A stretch of 64,000 nucleotides of DNA from Sulfurimicrobium sp031426915 (GTDB lineage Bacteria; Pseudomonadota; Gammaproteobacteria; Burkholderiales; Sulfuricellaceae): NCBI GenBank assembly GCA_031426915.1, contig JASJPB010000018.1, positions 31,355-95,354 on the forward strand, given 5' to 3'. Both the position numbers and the translations under genes were made by a program. Of the stretch, positions 25,436 through 32,934 are shown piece by piece; the stretch's first letter is position 1, and each line of letters begins with the position of its first letter. The notes under the pieces were generated by a model that worked only from the letters and a program-made list of their open reading frames with translations, was not told the origin of the DNA and searched no databases.

Positions 25436-25533
25436 CCAACCCCTCCCGGCCTCCCCTTGTCAGGGGAGGAGACAACCGGCTTCCCCCCCTGACAAGGGGG
25501 ATTGAGGGGGGTTAGGAGGCCGGGAGGGGTTGG
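25436..25533. repeat. 98-base nested palindromic element after mshN
   Basis: CCAACCCCTCCCGGCCTCC at 25436-25454 is a perfect 19-base reverse complement of 25515-25533. Inside, CCCTTGTCAGGGG on the left pairs with CCCCTGACAAGGG on the right, and each of those also has its own CCC/GGG self-complementarity. The whole can fold as one long hairpin in either strand. It lies in the convergent gap between mshN and comF and could terminate both. C-rich palindromes of this style look like dispersed repeats; copy number cannot be judged here. Confidence 0.88.
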
Positions 25534-25538
25534 AGGGG

Positions 25539-26252
25539 TTAACTAGTCAAGGTTCTTGCCACCACCCACGCACTAACTTCCCTCGCTCCCTGGCGGCGCA
25601 AAGCCAGTGCCAGCTCGTGCAGGCTGGCGCCGCTTGTCATCACGTCGTCCACCAGCGCGACATGTTTCCCGGTTAAATCAAGGTTCGAAGAAAAAGCGCC
25701 CCGCAGATTGACTGCCCGCTCTTTCCACGGCAGATCGACTTGCGGGGTCGTGGCGCGGATACGCTCGGCGCCCTGGGGCAGAAGCGGGATATCCAGTTGC
25801 CTGGCAATGATTTTTGCCAGTTCCAGAGCCTGATTGAAGCCCCGTTCTCTCAACCTGAGCGGATGCAAGGGCATGGCAATCAGCGCATCCGGGCGCGGTG
25901 AGAGCGCGGCACGGTGCGCCAAGGGGAGGGCGAGTCTGCTGATGAGGTCCAGGCGGTGGCGGTATTTCAGTGCCTTAATCAGGGCGTCAACGGGAAATGC
26001 ATAGGTAAAAAGCGCCACGGTACGGTCGAAGGCGGGCCGGTCGCTAAGGCAATGGCCGCAAAGCTTGCTGTCGGTAGTGGGCAGCGCGCAGCGCGGGCAG
26101 TGAGGATCGCTGTGCCAGGGCAAGTCGGCGAGGCATGCCGGACAAAAGGACGCATTTCCGCTGGACGCGCCGCACAGCAAACAGCTCTGTGGCAACAATA
26201 TCCGCACAAAACTTGTGCAACCGTTTAAAATGGCCGATCTGAAATTTGACAA
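25539..26252 (-). CDS. comF: ComF family phosphoribosyltransferase-like protein
   Basis: A 237-residue ComF/GntX-type protein associated in other bacteria with DNA uptake and recombination. The N-terminal double zinc ribbon is visible as CLLCG, CPAC, CPRC and CGHC, followed by a PRTase fold with MPLHPLRLRERGFNQALELA and the PRPP loop VALVDDVMTSGAS. The start used is a TTG at 26252; a GTG 45 bases further in (VRILLPQS) is an alternative. It is divergent from the small membrane protein upstream of bioB, which is a common place for comF in betaproteobacteria. Confidence 0.88.
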   Translation of the reverse strand: MSNFRSAILNGCTSFVRILLPQSCLLCGASSGNASFCPACLADLPWHSDPHCPRCALPTTDSKLCGHCLSDRPAFDRTVALFTYAFPVDALIKALKYRHRLDLISRLALPLAHRAALSPRPDALIAMPLHPLRLRERGFNQALELAKIIARQLDIPLLPQGAERIRATTPQVDLPWKERAVNLRGAFSSNLDLTGKHVALVDDVMTSGASLHELALALRRQGAREVSAWVVARTLTS

Positions 26253-26307
26253 TCCGCGCGCAATCCTTAATTATGCGCACAATTTTAACACTAGCGACTG
26301 CGCTGTA

Positions 26308-26691
26308 ATGACACAGAAACAACTCATCAGCGCCAACCAGCAGCGGTTCTCGGCGCGGATTTTCAATCTTGCCAGCATAATCGCGACCGTCATCCCTCCC
26401 CTGCTGATGATCTGGATCGCGGCATCGATATTCGCTTATGCCTCGGTGGCCCATCATCCCAGCCCCAGGGTGGTGCATTACAACCGCATCGCCGGTTATC
26501 GTTTTTATGGTGCAGCGGGAACAATGGTAGTGTTCGGCCAGCCGATCTACGGCTTGTTCGGCAACTGGCACGGGCTGCTGGCGGTGTGGGCGATCCTGGC
26601 ACTGGTGGTTATTCCTTTAGGGCTCCGCGACCTGATCAGGGTGCAGCGGGAAGATTGGCAGGACATGGAAATAGAGGTGAACGCATCATGA
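26308..26691 (+). CDS. Small hydrophobic membrane protein upstream of bioB
   Basis: A 127-residue protein not recognised beyond being a membrane protein. Two strong hydrophobic helices are seen, near residues 15-40 (IIATVIPPLLMIWIAASIFA) and 80-100 (LLAVWAILALVVIPLGL), with a Tyr/Gly-rich loop between. I chose the ATG at 26308 (MTQKQLISANQQ) because the upstream in-frame extension would overlap the comF promoter region. Its stop overlaps the bioB start by 4 bases, so it is probably co-transcribed with the biotin genes. A role in biotin metabolism is not implied by the sequence. Confidence 0.72.
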   Translation: MTQKQLISANQQRFSARIFNLASIIATVIPPLLMIWIAASIFAYASVAHHPSPRVVHYNRIAGYRFYGAAGTMVVFGQPIYGLFGNWHGLLAVWAILALVVIPLGLRDLIRVQREDWQDMEIEVNAS

Positions 26692-27659
26692 ATAACGTAG
26701 CAGAACTTGAACGGGCGACCAATTCACCCTGGTCGGTGGCGCAAATCGAGACGCTATTCGCCATGCCCTTCAGCGACCTGGTATTCAAGGCGCAGACGGT
26801 GCATCGCAAACATTTCGACCCTAACCAAGTGCAGGTCAGTACGCTGCTGTCGATCAAGACCGGCGGCTGTTCCGAGGATTGCGGCTATTGCTCCCAATCC
26901 GCGCACCACGAAACACCGGTGGCGCGCGAGCCGCTGCTGGCATTGGACGAAGTCGTTTCCGCCGCCGCCAAAGCCAAGCAAAGCGGCGCTACCCGCTTTT
27001 GCATGGGTGCCGCCTGGCGTGGCCCGCAACAGAGGGATCTGGTGTCGGTGCTGGAGATGGTGCGTGCAGTCAAGGCGCTGGGCCTGGAGACCTGCGTTAC
27101 GCTCGGCATGCTCAAGGAAGAGCAGGCCGTCCAACTCAAGGACGCTGGTCTGGATTACTACAATCACAACCTGGATACCGCGCCGGAATTTTACGGCCAA
27201 GTCATCACCACCCATACCTACCAGGATCGTCTCGACACCCTGGGCAAGGTACGCAAGGCCGGCATCAAGGTATGCAGCGGCGGCATCGTCGGCATGGGCG
27301 AATCGCGCACCCAGCGCGCCGCCCTTATTGCCCAGCTGGCCAATCTCGACCCGGTGCCGGAATCGGTACCGATCAACATGCTGGTACAGGTTGAGGGCAC
27401 GCCGCGGAAAGCCGCCGAAAATCTTGATCCGCTCGAATTCGTGCGCACTGTCGCGGTGGCACGCATCACCATGCCCAACAGCTTGGTGCGCCTGTCCGCT
27501 GGGCGAGGGGAAATGTCGGACAGTGTGCAGGCCTTGTGTTTCCTGGCCGGTGCCAATTCCATTTTCTATGGCGAGAAACTGCTCACCACCGGCAACCCCG
27601 ATACCCAATCCGACCAGACCCTGTTCGACAAGCTCGGTATTCGTGCCATGGCGGCTTAA
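26688..27659 (+). CDS. bioB: Biotin synthase BioB
   Basis: A 323-residue radical-SAM enzyme that inserts sulfur into dethiobiotin. The CX3CX2C cluster motif is CSEDCGYC near residue 60, followed by QSAHHETPV. Other conserved parts are MGAAWRGP, YYNHNLDTAPEFY, GGIVGMGE and the C-terminal FYGEKLLTT, including the residues that bind the auxiliary [2Fe-2S] cluster. It starts inside the stop of the small membrane protein gene (ATGA). A palindromic tract separates it from bioF. No bioA is present in this cluster. Confidence 0.97.
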   Translation: MNNVAELERATNSPWSVAQIETLFAMPFSDLVFKAQTVHRKHFDPNQVQVSTLLSIKTGGCSEDCGYCSQSAHHETPVAREPLLALDEVVSAAAKAKQSGATRFCMGAAWRGPQQRDLVSVLEMVRAVKALGLETCVTLGMLKEEQAVQLKDAGLDYYNHNLDTAPEFYGQVITTHTYQDRLDTLGKVRKAGIKVCSGGIVGMGESRTQRAALIAQLANLDPVPESVPINMLVQVEGTPRKAAENLDPLEFVRTVAVARITMPNSLVRLSAGRGEMSDSVQALCFLAGANSIFYGEKLLTTGNPDTQSDQTLFDKLGIRAMAA

Positions 27660-27672
27660 TCGGTCGTTATTT

Positions 27673-27734
27673 ACCGCAAAGGTGCGCAAGGGAAAGCAAT
27701 GCCCTACTTCGCGTACCTTTGCGTTCTTTGCGGT
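27673..27734. repeat. Imperfect hairpin between bioB and bioF
   Basis: ACCGCAAAG at 27673-27681 pairs with CTTTGCGGT at 27726-27734. An inner imperfect stem pairs the AAGGTGCGCAAG tract with CTTCGCGTACCTT. It fills most of the 104-base gap in an otherwise tightly packed operon. Its base-pairing and motif suggest a dispersed repeat, possibly acting as an mRNA stabiliser or attenuator. Confidence 0.6.
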
Positions 27735-27763
27735 GAGAAAGACTTTACCCGGTCCGAACAAAC

Positions 27764-28918
27764 ATGCCTTTTTCATATCTTGCCGATGAACTGAAACGCC
27801 GCGAGGCGGACGGCCTGCTGCGCCGTCGCCGCATGCTGGAGAGCCCCCAGGGCGCCCGGGTGCGGGTGGACGGCGAAGATATCCTGTCCTTCTGCAGCAA
27901 CGATTACCTCGGGCTTGCCAACCATCCCGCGCTGATAGACGCCGCCTGCCGGGGGGGGCGAGAATTCGGCGTGGGTGCGGGGGCGTCGCATCTGGTCACT
28001 GGGCACAGTTCTGTGCACCACGAGTTGGAACGGGCTCTCGCCGGGTTCACCGGGCTGCCCGCGGCGCTGCTTTTTTCCACCGGTTACATGGCCAATATGG
28101 GTGCCATTGTCGCTCTTTTGGGGCGCAGCGACGCGCTCTTCGCCGACAAACTGAACCACGCTTCCCTCAATGATGCGGCGCTGCTGTCCCGTGCCAGGCT
28201 GGGGCGTTATCCGCATGGCGATCTGGTTTCCTTGGAGCGTCAGCTTGCCGTGTCAAGCGCGCGTCGCAAGCTGGTGGTGAGCGACGCGGTATTCAGCATG
28301 GACGGCGATATCGCCCCGGTGCCTGAATTGCTGGCTTTATGCGAGCGCTACGATGCCTGGCTGTTGCTGGACGATGCCCATGGCTTCGGCGTACTGGGAG
28401 ATAAAGGCCAGGGAGTCCTGGCGCACTTCGGCATACAATCGCCGCGCATCATCTATATGGCTACTCTGGGCAAGTCCGCCGGGGTATTCGGCGCTTTCGT
28501 CGCGGGGGAGCCGGAGCTGATTGCATGGCTGGTGCAAAGCGCCCGCAGCTATATCTATACCACCGCAACGCCGCCCATGCTGGCGGCGGCATTGCTGGAA
28601 AGCGTGCGGGTGATCGAAGCGGAAGGCTGGCGCCGGGAACGTTTGGCGCAACTGGTCAGTATGCTGAGCACGGGTTTGAACTCGAAGAGTTGGCGCCTGA
28701 TGCCCTCCGAAACGCCCATTCAGCCGCTAGTGATCGGTTCCAGCCAGGACGCCCTCAGGGTAAGCGAGGGCTTGCGTCAGCGCGGCATCCTGGTGCCGGC
28801 GATTCGTCCGCCTACCGTGCCGGATGGGACTGCGCGGCTGCGTATTTCTCTTTCCGCTGCGCACAGCGAGGCCGATGTGGCGTTGCTGATCCAAGCACTT
28901 CATGACATGGAAGCCTAA
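27764..28918 (+). CDS. bioF: 8-amino-7-oxononanoate synthase BioF
   Basis: A 384-residue PLP enzyme that condenses pimeloyl-ACP with alanine to give KAPA. It shows FCSNDYLGLANHP, the HGVGAGASH-like GVGAGASHLVTGHS segment, LLLDDAHGFGVLG (PLP aspartate and histidine) and ATLGKSAGVFGAF with the Schiff-base lysine. Length is normal. The stop overlaps the bioH start by one base (TAATG), so bioF-H-C-D form a coupled group. Confidence 0.96.
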   Translation: MPFSYLADELKRREADGLLRRRRMLESPQGARVRVDGEDILSFCSNDYLGLANHPALIDAACRGGREFGVGAGASHLVTGHSSVHHELERALAGFTGLPAALLFSTGYMANMGAIVALLGRSDALFADKLNHASLNDAALLSRARLGRYPHGDLVSLERQLAVSSARRKLVVSDAVFSMDGDIAPVPELLALCERYDAWLLLDDAHGFGVLGDKGQGVLAHFGIQSPRIIYMATLGKSAGVFGAFVAGEPELIAWLVQSARSYIYTTATPPMLAAALLESVRVIEAEGWRRERLAQLVSMLSTGLNSKSWRLMPSETPIQPLVIGSSQDALRVSEGLRQRGILVPAIRPPTVPDGTARLRISLSAAHSEADVALLIQALHDMEA

Positions 28919-29679
28919 TGAAACTCCACGTCGAAGCCAGTGGTCACGGGCCCGATCTGGCATTGCTCCATGGATGGGGCATGCATGGCGGAATTTGGGA
29001 TGGCGTGCGTGGGGAACTGGCGCAACGTTTTCGCGTCCATGTCGTGGATTTGCCCGGCTACGGGGCGAGTCCGGCCTGCCAGCCCTATGATCTGGAACAT
29101 CTGGCGCGTACGGTGGCGCAGTCCTTGCCGCCCGGAATCGGGGTCGTGGGCTGGTCCATGGGCGGCCTGGTGGCGCAACGCTGGGCGCAGATCGTGCCGC
29201 AGCAGGTGGAAAAGCTGATGCTGGTGGGTACTTCGCCCCGTTTCGCGCAGGGACCCGACTGGCAGTGCGGCATCGAGCCGGAAGTGCTGCGGACCTTTGC
29301 CCGTGACCTGGAGCAGGATTATGCCGCCACCTTGCTACGCTTCCTGTCGCTTCAGGCACGCAACGGAGAGCATGTACGCACGGTGATGAAATACCTGCGC
29401 CTGGCCCTGTTTGCCAGGGGCGTGCCGAGTGCCCCGGTGCTGCAGGCGGGATTGGGTTTACTGCTGGTAACGGACTTGCGTGCCGTTGCCCACGGTCTCG
29501 CCATGCCCGTGTCCATCGTGCATGGCGAGCGCGACATGCTCGCTCCCGCGGATGCCGCGCGCTGGATGGCCGAGCACGTTCCTGATGCGAAGCTGACGCT
29601 GATTCCGGGCTGTGCTCACGCCCCTTTCCTTTCCCACCCCCAGGCTTTTTTGCCAGCCGTAGCGGAGTTTTTCCGGTGA
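28918..29679 (+). CDS. bioH: Pimeloyl-ACP methyl ester carboxylesterase BioH
   Basis: A 253-residue alpha/beta hydrolase that removes the methyl group from pimeloyl-ACP methyl ester, ending the BioC-dependent pimelate route. The oxyanion HGWGMHGGIW, nucleophile elbow GWSMGG with Ser80, the acid in HGERDMLAP and the catalytic His in GCAHAPFLSHP are visible. It starts at the bioF stop (TAATG) and overlaps bioC by 4 bases. The presence of both BioH and BioC shows the fatty-acid-derived pimeloyl pathway. Confidence 0.94.
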   Translation: MKLHVEASGHGPDLALLHGWGMHGGIWDGVRGELAQRFRVHVVDLPGYGASPACQPYDLEHLARTVAQSLPPGIGVVGWSMGGLVAQRWAQIVPQQVEKLMLVGTSPRFAQGPDWQCGIEPEVLRTFARDLEQDYAATLLRFLSLQARNGEHVRTVMKYLRLALFARGVPSAPVLQAGLGLLLVTDLRAVAHGLAMPVSIVHGERDMLAPADAARWMAEHVPDAKLTLIPGCAHAPFLSHPQAFLPAVAEFFR

Positions 29680-30563
29680 TGGACGCATTATTGATAGACA
29701 AGCAGCGCATGCGGCGCTCCTTCGAGCGCGCGGCAGCGAGCTACGACCATGTGGCGGTGCTGCAACGCGCGGTGGCGGACCGGATGGCGGAGCGCTTGCA
29801 GCTCGTGAAATTCACCCCGGTGGCAATGCTCGATGCTGGTTGCGGCACAGGTTACGCACGCCATTTGCTGCAGCAGCGATATAAGGACGCGCGTCTGCTC
29901 GAACTGGATATCGCCCTGAACATGCTGCAGGTGGCGCGTGGTGCACGGTCGTGGTGGCACAAGCTGCTGCCTGATCGCACCAGCAAGGTCGATTACGTGT
30001 GCGGCGACCTGGAGTCGCTGCCTTTGCAGGCAGGCAGCGTCGATCTGGTGTGGTCGAATCTTGCGCTGCAATGGTGCAACGATCTCGATGCCTCCTTTGC
30101 CGGCGTGCGGCGGGTGCTGGCGCCGAACGGGCTGTTCATGTTCAGCACCTTCGGCCCCGATACGCTGAAGGAGTTGCGCCAGACTTTCGGTCAGGTGGAT
30201 GGCTATACTCACGTCAGCCGCTTCGCCGACATGCACGACATCGGTGATGCGCTGATGCGGGCGGGGTTCGCCGAGCCGGTGATGGACATGGAGTACTTCA
30301 CCCTGACTTATGACAGCGTTTCCGGCCTGATGCGCGATCTCAAGGCGCTGGGCGCCCACAACGCCACCCAGGGGCGGCGCCAGGGCCTGGCGGGCAAAAC
30401 GGCCTGGCGCCGCATGGAAGCCGAATACGAAAAACTTCGTAGCGACGGCAAGCTGCCCGCCACCTATGAAGTGGTCTATGGCCACGCCTGGGCGCCGGCC
30501 AACTTGCCGGATGGCAGGCAAGTGGTTCAAATGCCGCTTTCGCGCAAGCGGAGGGAAGGGTGA
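29676..30563 (+). CDS. bioC: Malonyl-ACP O-methyltransferase BioC
   Basis: A 295-residue SAM-dependent methyltransferase that caps malonyl-ACP so that it can enter fatty acid synthesis as a pimelate precursor. The N-terminal RRSFERAAASYDHVAVLQR and SAM motif LDAGCGTGYARHLL near residue 50 are typical of BioC, as are DLVWSNLALQWCNDL and the STFGPDTLKELRQTF segment. The GTG start overlaps bioH (GTGA) and the gene ends just before bioD. Confidence 0.95.
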   Translation: MMDALLIDKQRMRRSFERAAASYDHVAVLQRAVADRMAERLQLVKFTPVAMLDAGCGTGYARHLLQQRYKDARLLELDIALNMLQVARGARSWWHKLLPDRTSKVDYVCGDLESLPLQAGSVDLVWSNLALQWCNDLDASFAGVRRVLAPNGLFMFSTFGPDTLKELRQTFGQVDGYTHVSRFADMHDIGDALMRAGFAEPVMDMEYFTLTYDSVSGLMRDLKALGAHNATQGRRQGLAGKTAWRRMEAEYEKLRSDGKLPATYEVVYGHAWAPANLPDGRQVVQMPLSRKRREG

Positions 30564-30565
30564 TT

Positions 30566-31288
30566 ATGGACCACCTAACCGACTCCTCACTCCTTGCTCC
30601 TCACTCCTCACGCAGAGGCCTCTTTGTTACCGGCACCGATACCGGTGTGGGCAAGACCTTGATTTCCTGTGCGCTGCTGCATGCTTATGCCGCTCTCGGC
30701 AAAACCGTGGTGGGAATGAAGCCGGTGGTAGCGGGTTGCGAGTCCTCTCCCGAAGGCCTGCATTGTGACGATGTGGCGCGGCTGCAACAGGCGTCCGGCA
30801 TCAAGGCGCCACGCGAACTGGTCAATCCTTATGCTTTCGTGCCGCCCTTTGCTCCCCATGTTGGTGCGGAGGAGGCTGGGGTCGTGATCGAACTGGAACA
30901 TATCCGGCGTGCTTATCTGGCGCTGGCCGAACTCGCCGATGTGGTGGTGGTGGAGGGCGTGGGCGGTTTCAGGGTGCCGCTCAACGCTTGTCAAGACAGC
31001 GCCGATCTCGCATCATTGCTGGGATTGCCGGTGGTCCTGGTGGTGGGGATGCGCCTGGGGTGTCTTAGCCATGCCTTGCTTGCGGCTGAAGCCATCGCCG
31101 CGCGCGGGCTGTCGCTGGCGGGTTGGGTGGCGAACCGGCTCGATGCGGAGATGTCTCGCTTTGATGCCAATCTGGATGCGCTGCAACAGCGGCTGGACAC
31201 GCCTTTGCTGGGAGTGGTGGCGCATCAAGAGCGGCCGGAACCGGCGCTGGTGGCACGGAATCTGCTGCTACCGAGCATTTCGTATTGA
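30566..31288 (+). CDS. bioD: Dethiobiotin synthetase BioD
   Basis: An ATP-dependent carboxylase of 240 residues that closes the ureido ring of dethiobiotin. The P-loop is GTDTGVGKT near residue 23, followed by KPVVAGC and VEGVGGFRVPL. I start at ATG 30566, where GGAGGGAAGG lies just upstream; a GTG at 30560 is possible. The first 16 residues (DHLTDSSLLAPHSSRR) are an unusual extension encoded by a CTCCT-rich direct repeat. It is the last biotin gene here. Confidence 0.94.
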   Translation: MDHLTDSSLLAPHSSRRGLFVTGTDTGVGKTLISCALLHAYAALGKTVVGMKPVVAGCESSPEGLHCDDVARLQQASGIKAPRELVNPYAFVPPFAPHVGAEEAGVVIELEHIRRAYLALAELADVVVVEGVGGFRVPLNACQDSADLASLLGLPVVLVVGMRLGCLSHALLAAEAIAARGLSLAGWVANRLDAEMSRFDANLDALQQRLDTPLLGVVAHQERPEPALVARNLLLPSISY

Positions 31289-31343
31289 TTCAGGATGGCA
31301 GTGTCCTTTACAAATTTTCGTTTTGCTTCATAATAAGGCGACT

Positions 31344-31799
31344 ATGATCTTGTCACGCACCAGTCAATATGCCATTCAGGCACTCATATACGTCGCCACG
31401 CAACCGCGCGGCGAACCGGTTCTCAACCGCGAAATGGCCGAGCACCTGGGCGTGCCTTCAGCCTATTTAGCCAAAATCATGCAAAACCTGTGCAAGGGCA
31501 ATCTGCTGTATTCCTACCGGGGTCGACTGGGTGGATTTTGTCTGCGCGAAAATGCGGAAAAAACCGATTTGATGCAGGTTCTGGTGCTGACCGAAGGCAC
31601 GGGTTTCACCGATGATTGCGTGCTGGGCCTGAAAGTATGCAGCGACGAAACGGCTTGCCCGATGCACGCGAGGTGGAAGCCCATCAAGGAAGAAGTGGTT
31701 CGACTGTTGCATGACCAGACACTGGAAAAACTGGCACTTGCAGTGAATAGTGGCAAATACCGCATAACCGACCTGCCCCATGCGGCCATCGGTATTTAA
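31344..31799 (+). CDS. Rrf2-family Fe-S transcriptional regulator
   Basis: A 151-residue Rrf2 protein. The N-terminal winged helix contains SRTSQYAIQALIYVATQPRG and the recognition helix PSAYLAKIMQNL, followed by RGRLGGFCL. Three cysteines, C92-x6-C99-x5-C105, fit an Fe-S cluster site; the spacing differs by one residue from IscR and RirA, so the exact subfamily is uncertain. It lies 55 bases after bioD and just before an FNR-type gene and the cbb3 operon. Sensing of iron-sulfur status, NO or O2 is the likely role. Confidence 0.86.
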   Translation: MILSRTSQYAIQALIYVATQPRGEPVLNREMAEHLGVPSAYLAKIMQNLCKGNLLYSYRGRLGGFCLRENAEKTDLMQVLVLTEGTGFTDDCVLGLKVCSDETACPMHARWKPIKEEVVRLLHDQTLEKLALAVNSGKYRITDLPHAAIGI

Positions 31800-31803
31800 T
31801 ACC

Positions 31804-32559
31804 ATGCAAGCGACCGTTGCTGCGCCCATTCATGGCGCTCCCATTAAAATCCACGAGGAAACCTGCGCCCCAATCGCCTGCAAGGATTGTGGCATTTACC
31901 AGCTTTGCCTGACCGTGGGCGGCGAGGTGGATCTCAGCTTGCTCGATACGCTGGTAAAGAACCGCCGCACCTACAAACGCGGCGAGCTGCTTTATCGCGT
32001 TGGAGAGCCCTACCGGGCAGCGTTTGCGATTCGCAGCGGGTCTATAAAAACCTCGGTGGTGACGGACGACGGGCGCGTGCAGGTGACCGGTTTTCATATC
32101 GCGGGCGAGGTGCTCGGGCTGAACGCCATCATCAACGACAGCTACAATTGTGAAGCGCGTGCACTGGAGACCACCAGCGTGTGCGAGGTGCCATTCGATA
32201 GCTACGAGGAACTGGCGGTCGAGGTGCCGGGTTTGCAATTCCAGATGCTCAAGATCATGAGCCAGGAAATTGTTCACAATCAGGAGATGATGCTGCTGCT
32301 GGGCAAGAAAAAGGCGGAAGAGCGCCTGGCGACTTTTCTGGTCAACCTGTCGCGGCGCCTGAAGCAGCATGGCCGCCCGGCGGAGGAATTCAGGCTCAGC
32401 ATGTCGCGTAGCGATATTGGCAATTATCTCGGACTGGCGGAAGAAACGGTATGCCGAGTCATAACCCGCTTTGAGGAAGAAGGCCTGATTTCCACTGAGC
32501 GCCGACTGGTCCGACTGGGCCGGATGGACCGCTTGCTCACGATGGCAAGAGGCGGATAA
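31804..32559 (+). CDS. fnr: FNR-type oxygen-responsive regulator
   Basis: A Crp/Fnr protein of 251 residues. Cys21, Cys26, Cys29 and Cys35 in the N-terminus and Cys116 in the sensor barrel match the set that binds the [4Fe-4S] cluster in FNR. The cNMP-like barrel, dimer helix and HTH follow, with EETVCRVITRF as the recognition helix. The serine that contacts DNA in the usual ExxSR motif is a cysteine here, so target preference may differ. ATG 31804 is 5 bases after the Rrf2 stop; an upstream ATG at 31780 would overlap it. It faces the ccoNOQP operon, a classic FNR target. Confidence 0.92.
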   Translation: MQATVAAPIHGAPIKIHEETCAPIACKDCGIYQLCLTVGGEVDLSLLDTLVKNRRTYKRGELLYRVGEPYRAAFAIRSGSIKTSVVTDDGRVQVTGFHIAGEVLGLNAIINDSYNCEARALETTSVCEVPFDSYEELAVEVPGLQFQMLKIMSQEIVHNQEMMLLLGKKKAEERLATFLVNLSRRLKQHGRPAEEFRLSMSRSDIGNYLGLAEETVCRVITRFEEEGLISTERRLVRLGRMDRLLTMARGG

Positions 32560-32934
32560 AGCACCTGACAGCGCCCGCTGTTCAAGAACGGTTCCGGGCA
32601 GCCGAAACAACCTCAAATCCGGGCTTTCCCCAGGCATCCGGAATGCAATTCAAGCAGACCTTTCAGCACCCCCCTTGCCATGGGCTTTCCTGATTTCCCG
32701 TGCGTATTCAATTTTTTTCCTGACGGACTCACGAAGTCCTGTAGCATGAAAACCATATATGCCTCAAGGGCTTTTTTAGCGCGTTTTCATGGAAGATCGG
32801 CAAGTAGTTGACAAAAGTCGGTGATTTTTTGACTGTTTCGGGCGATAATTACGGATGCTGCGGTGGATTTCCGCAGGCCGGATGCGAGTTCCGGTGAGGT
32901 TGTAGTTCGCTTCAAAATACAAAAGGAGAAGGTT
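32560..32934 (+). promoter_or_regulatory. Promoter and leader region of the cbb3 operon
   Basis: A 375-base gap between fnr and ccoN. It holds a 9-base stem (CATGAAAAC at 32745-32753 with GTTTTCATG at 32783-32791) and, at 32808-32821, TTGACAAAAGTCGG. That is a poor match to the FNR box TTGAT-N4-ATCAA, with 6 of 10 positions. The ribosome site AAAGGAGAAGG lies just before ccoN. No small gene is evident. Regulation by the adjacent FNR is plausible but the site is weak. Confidence 0.5.
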
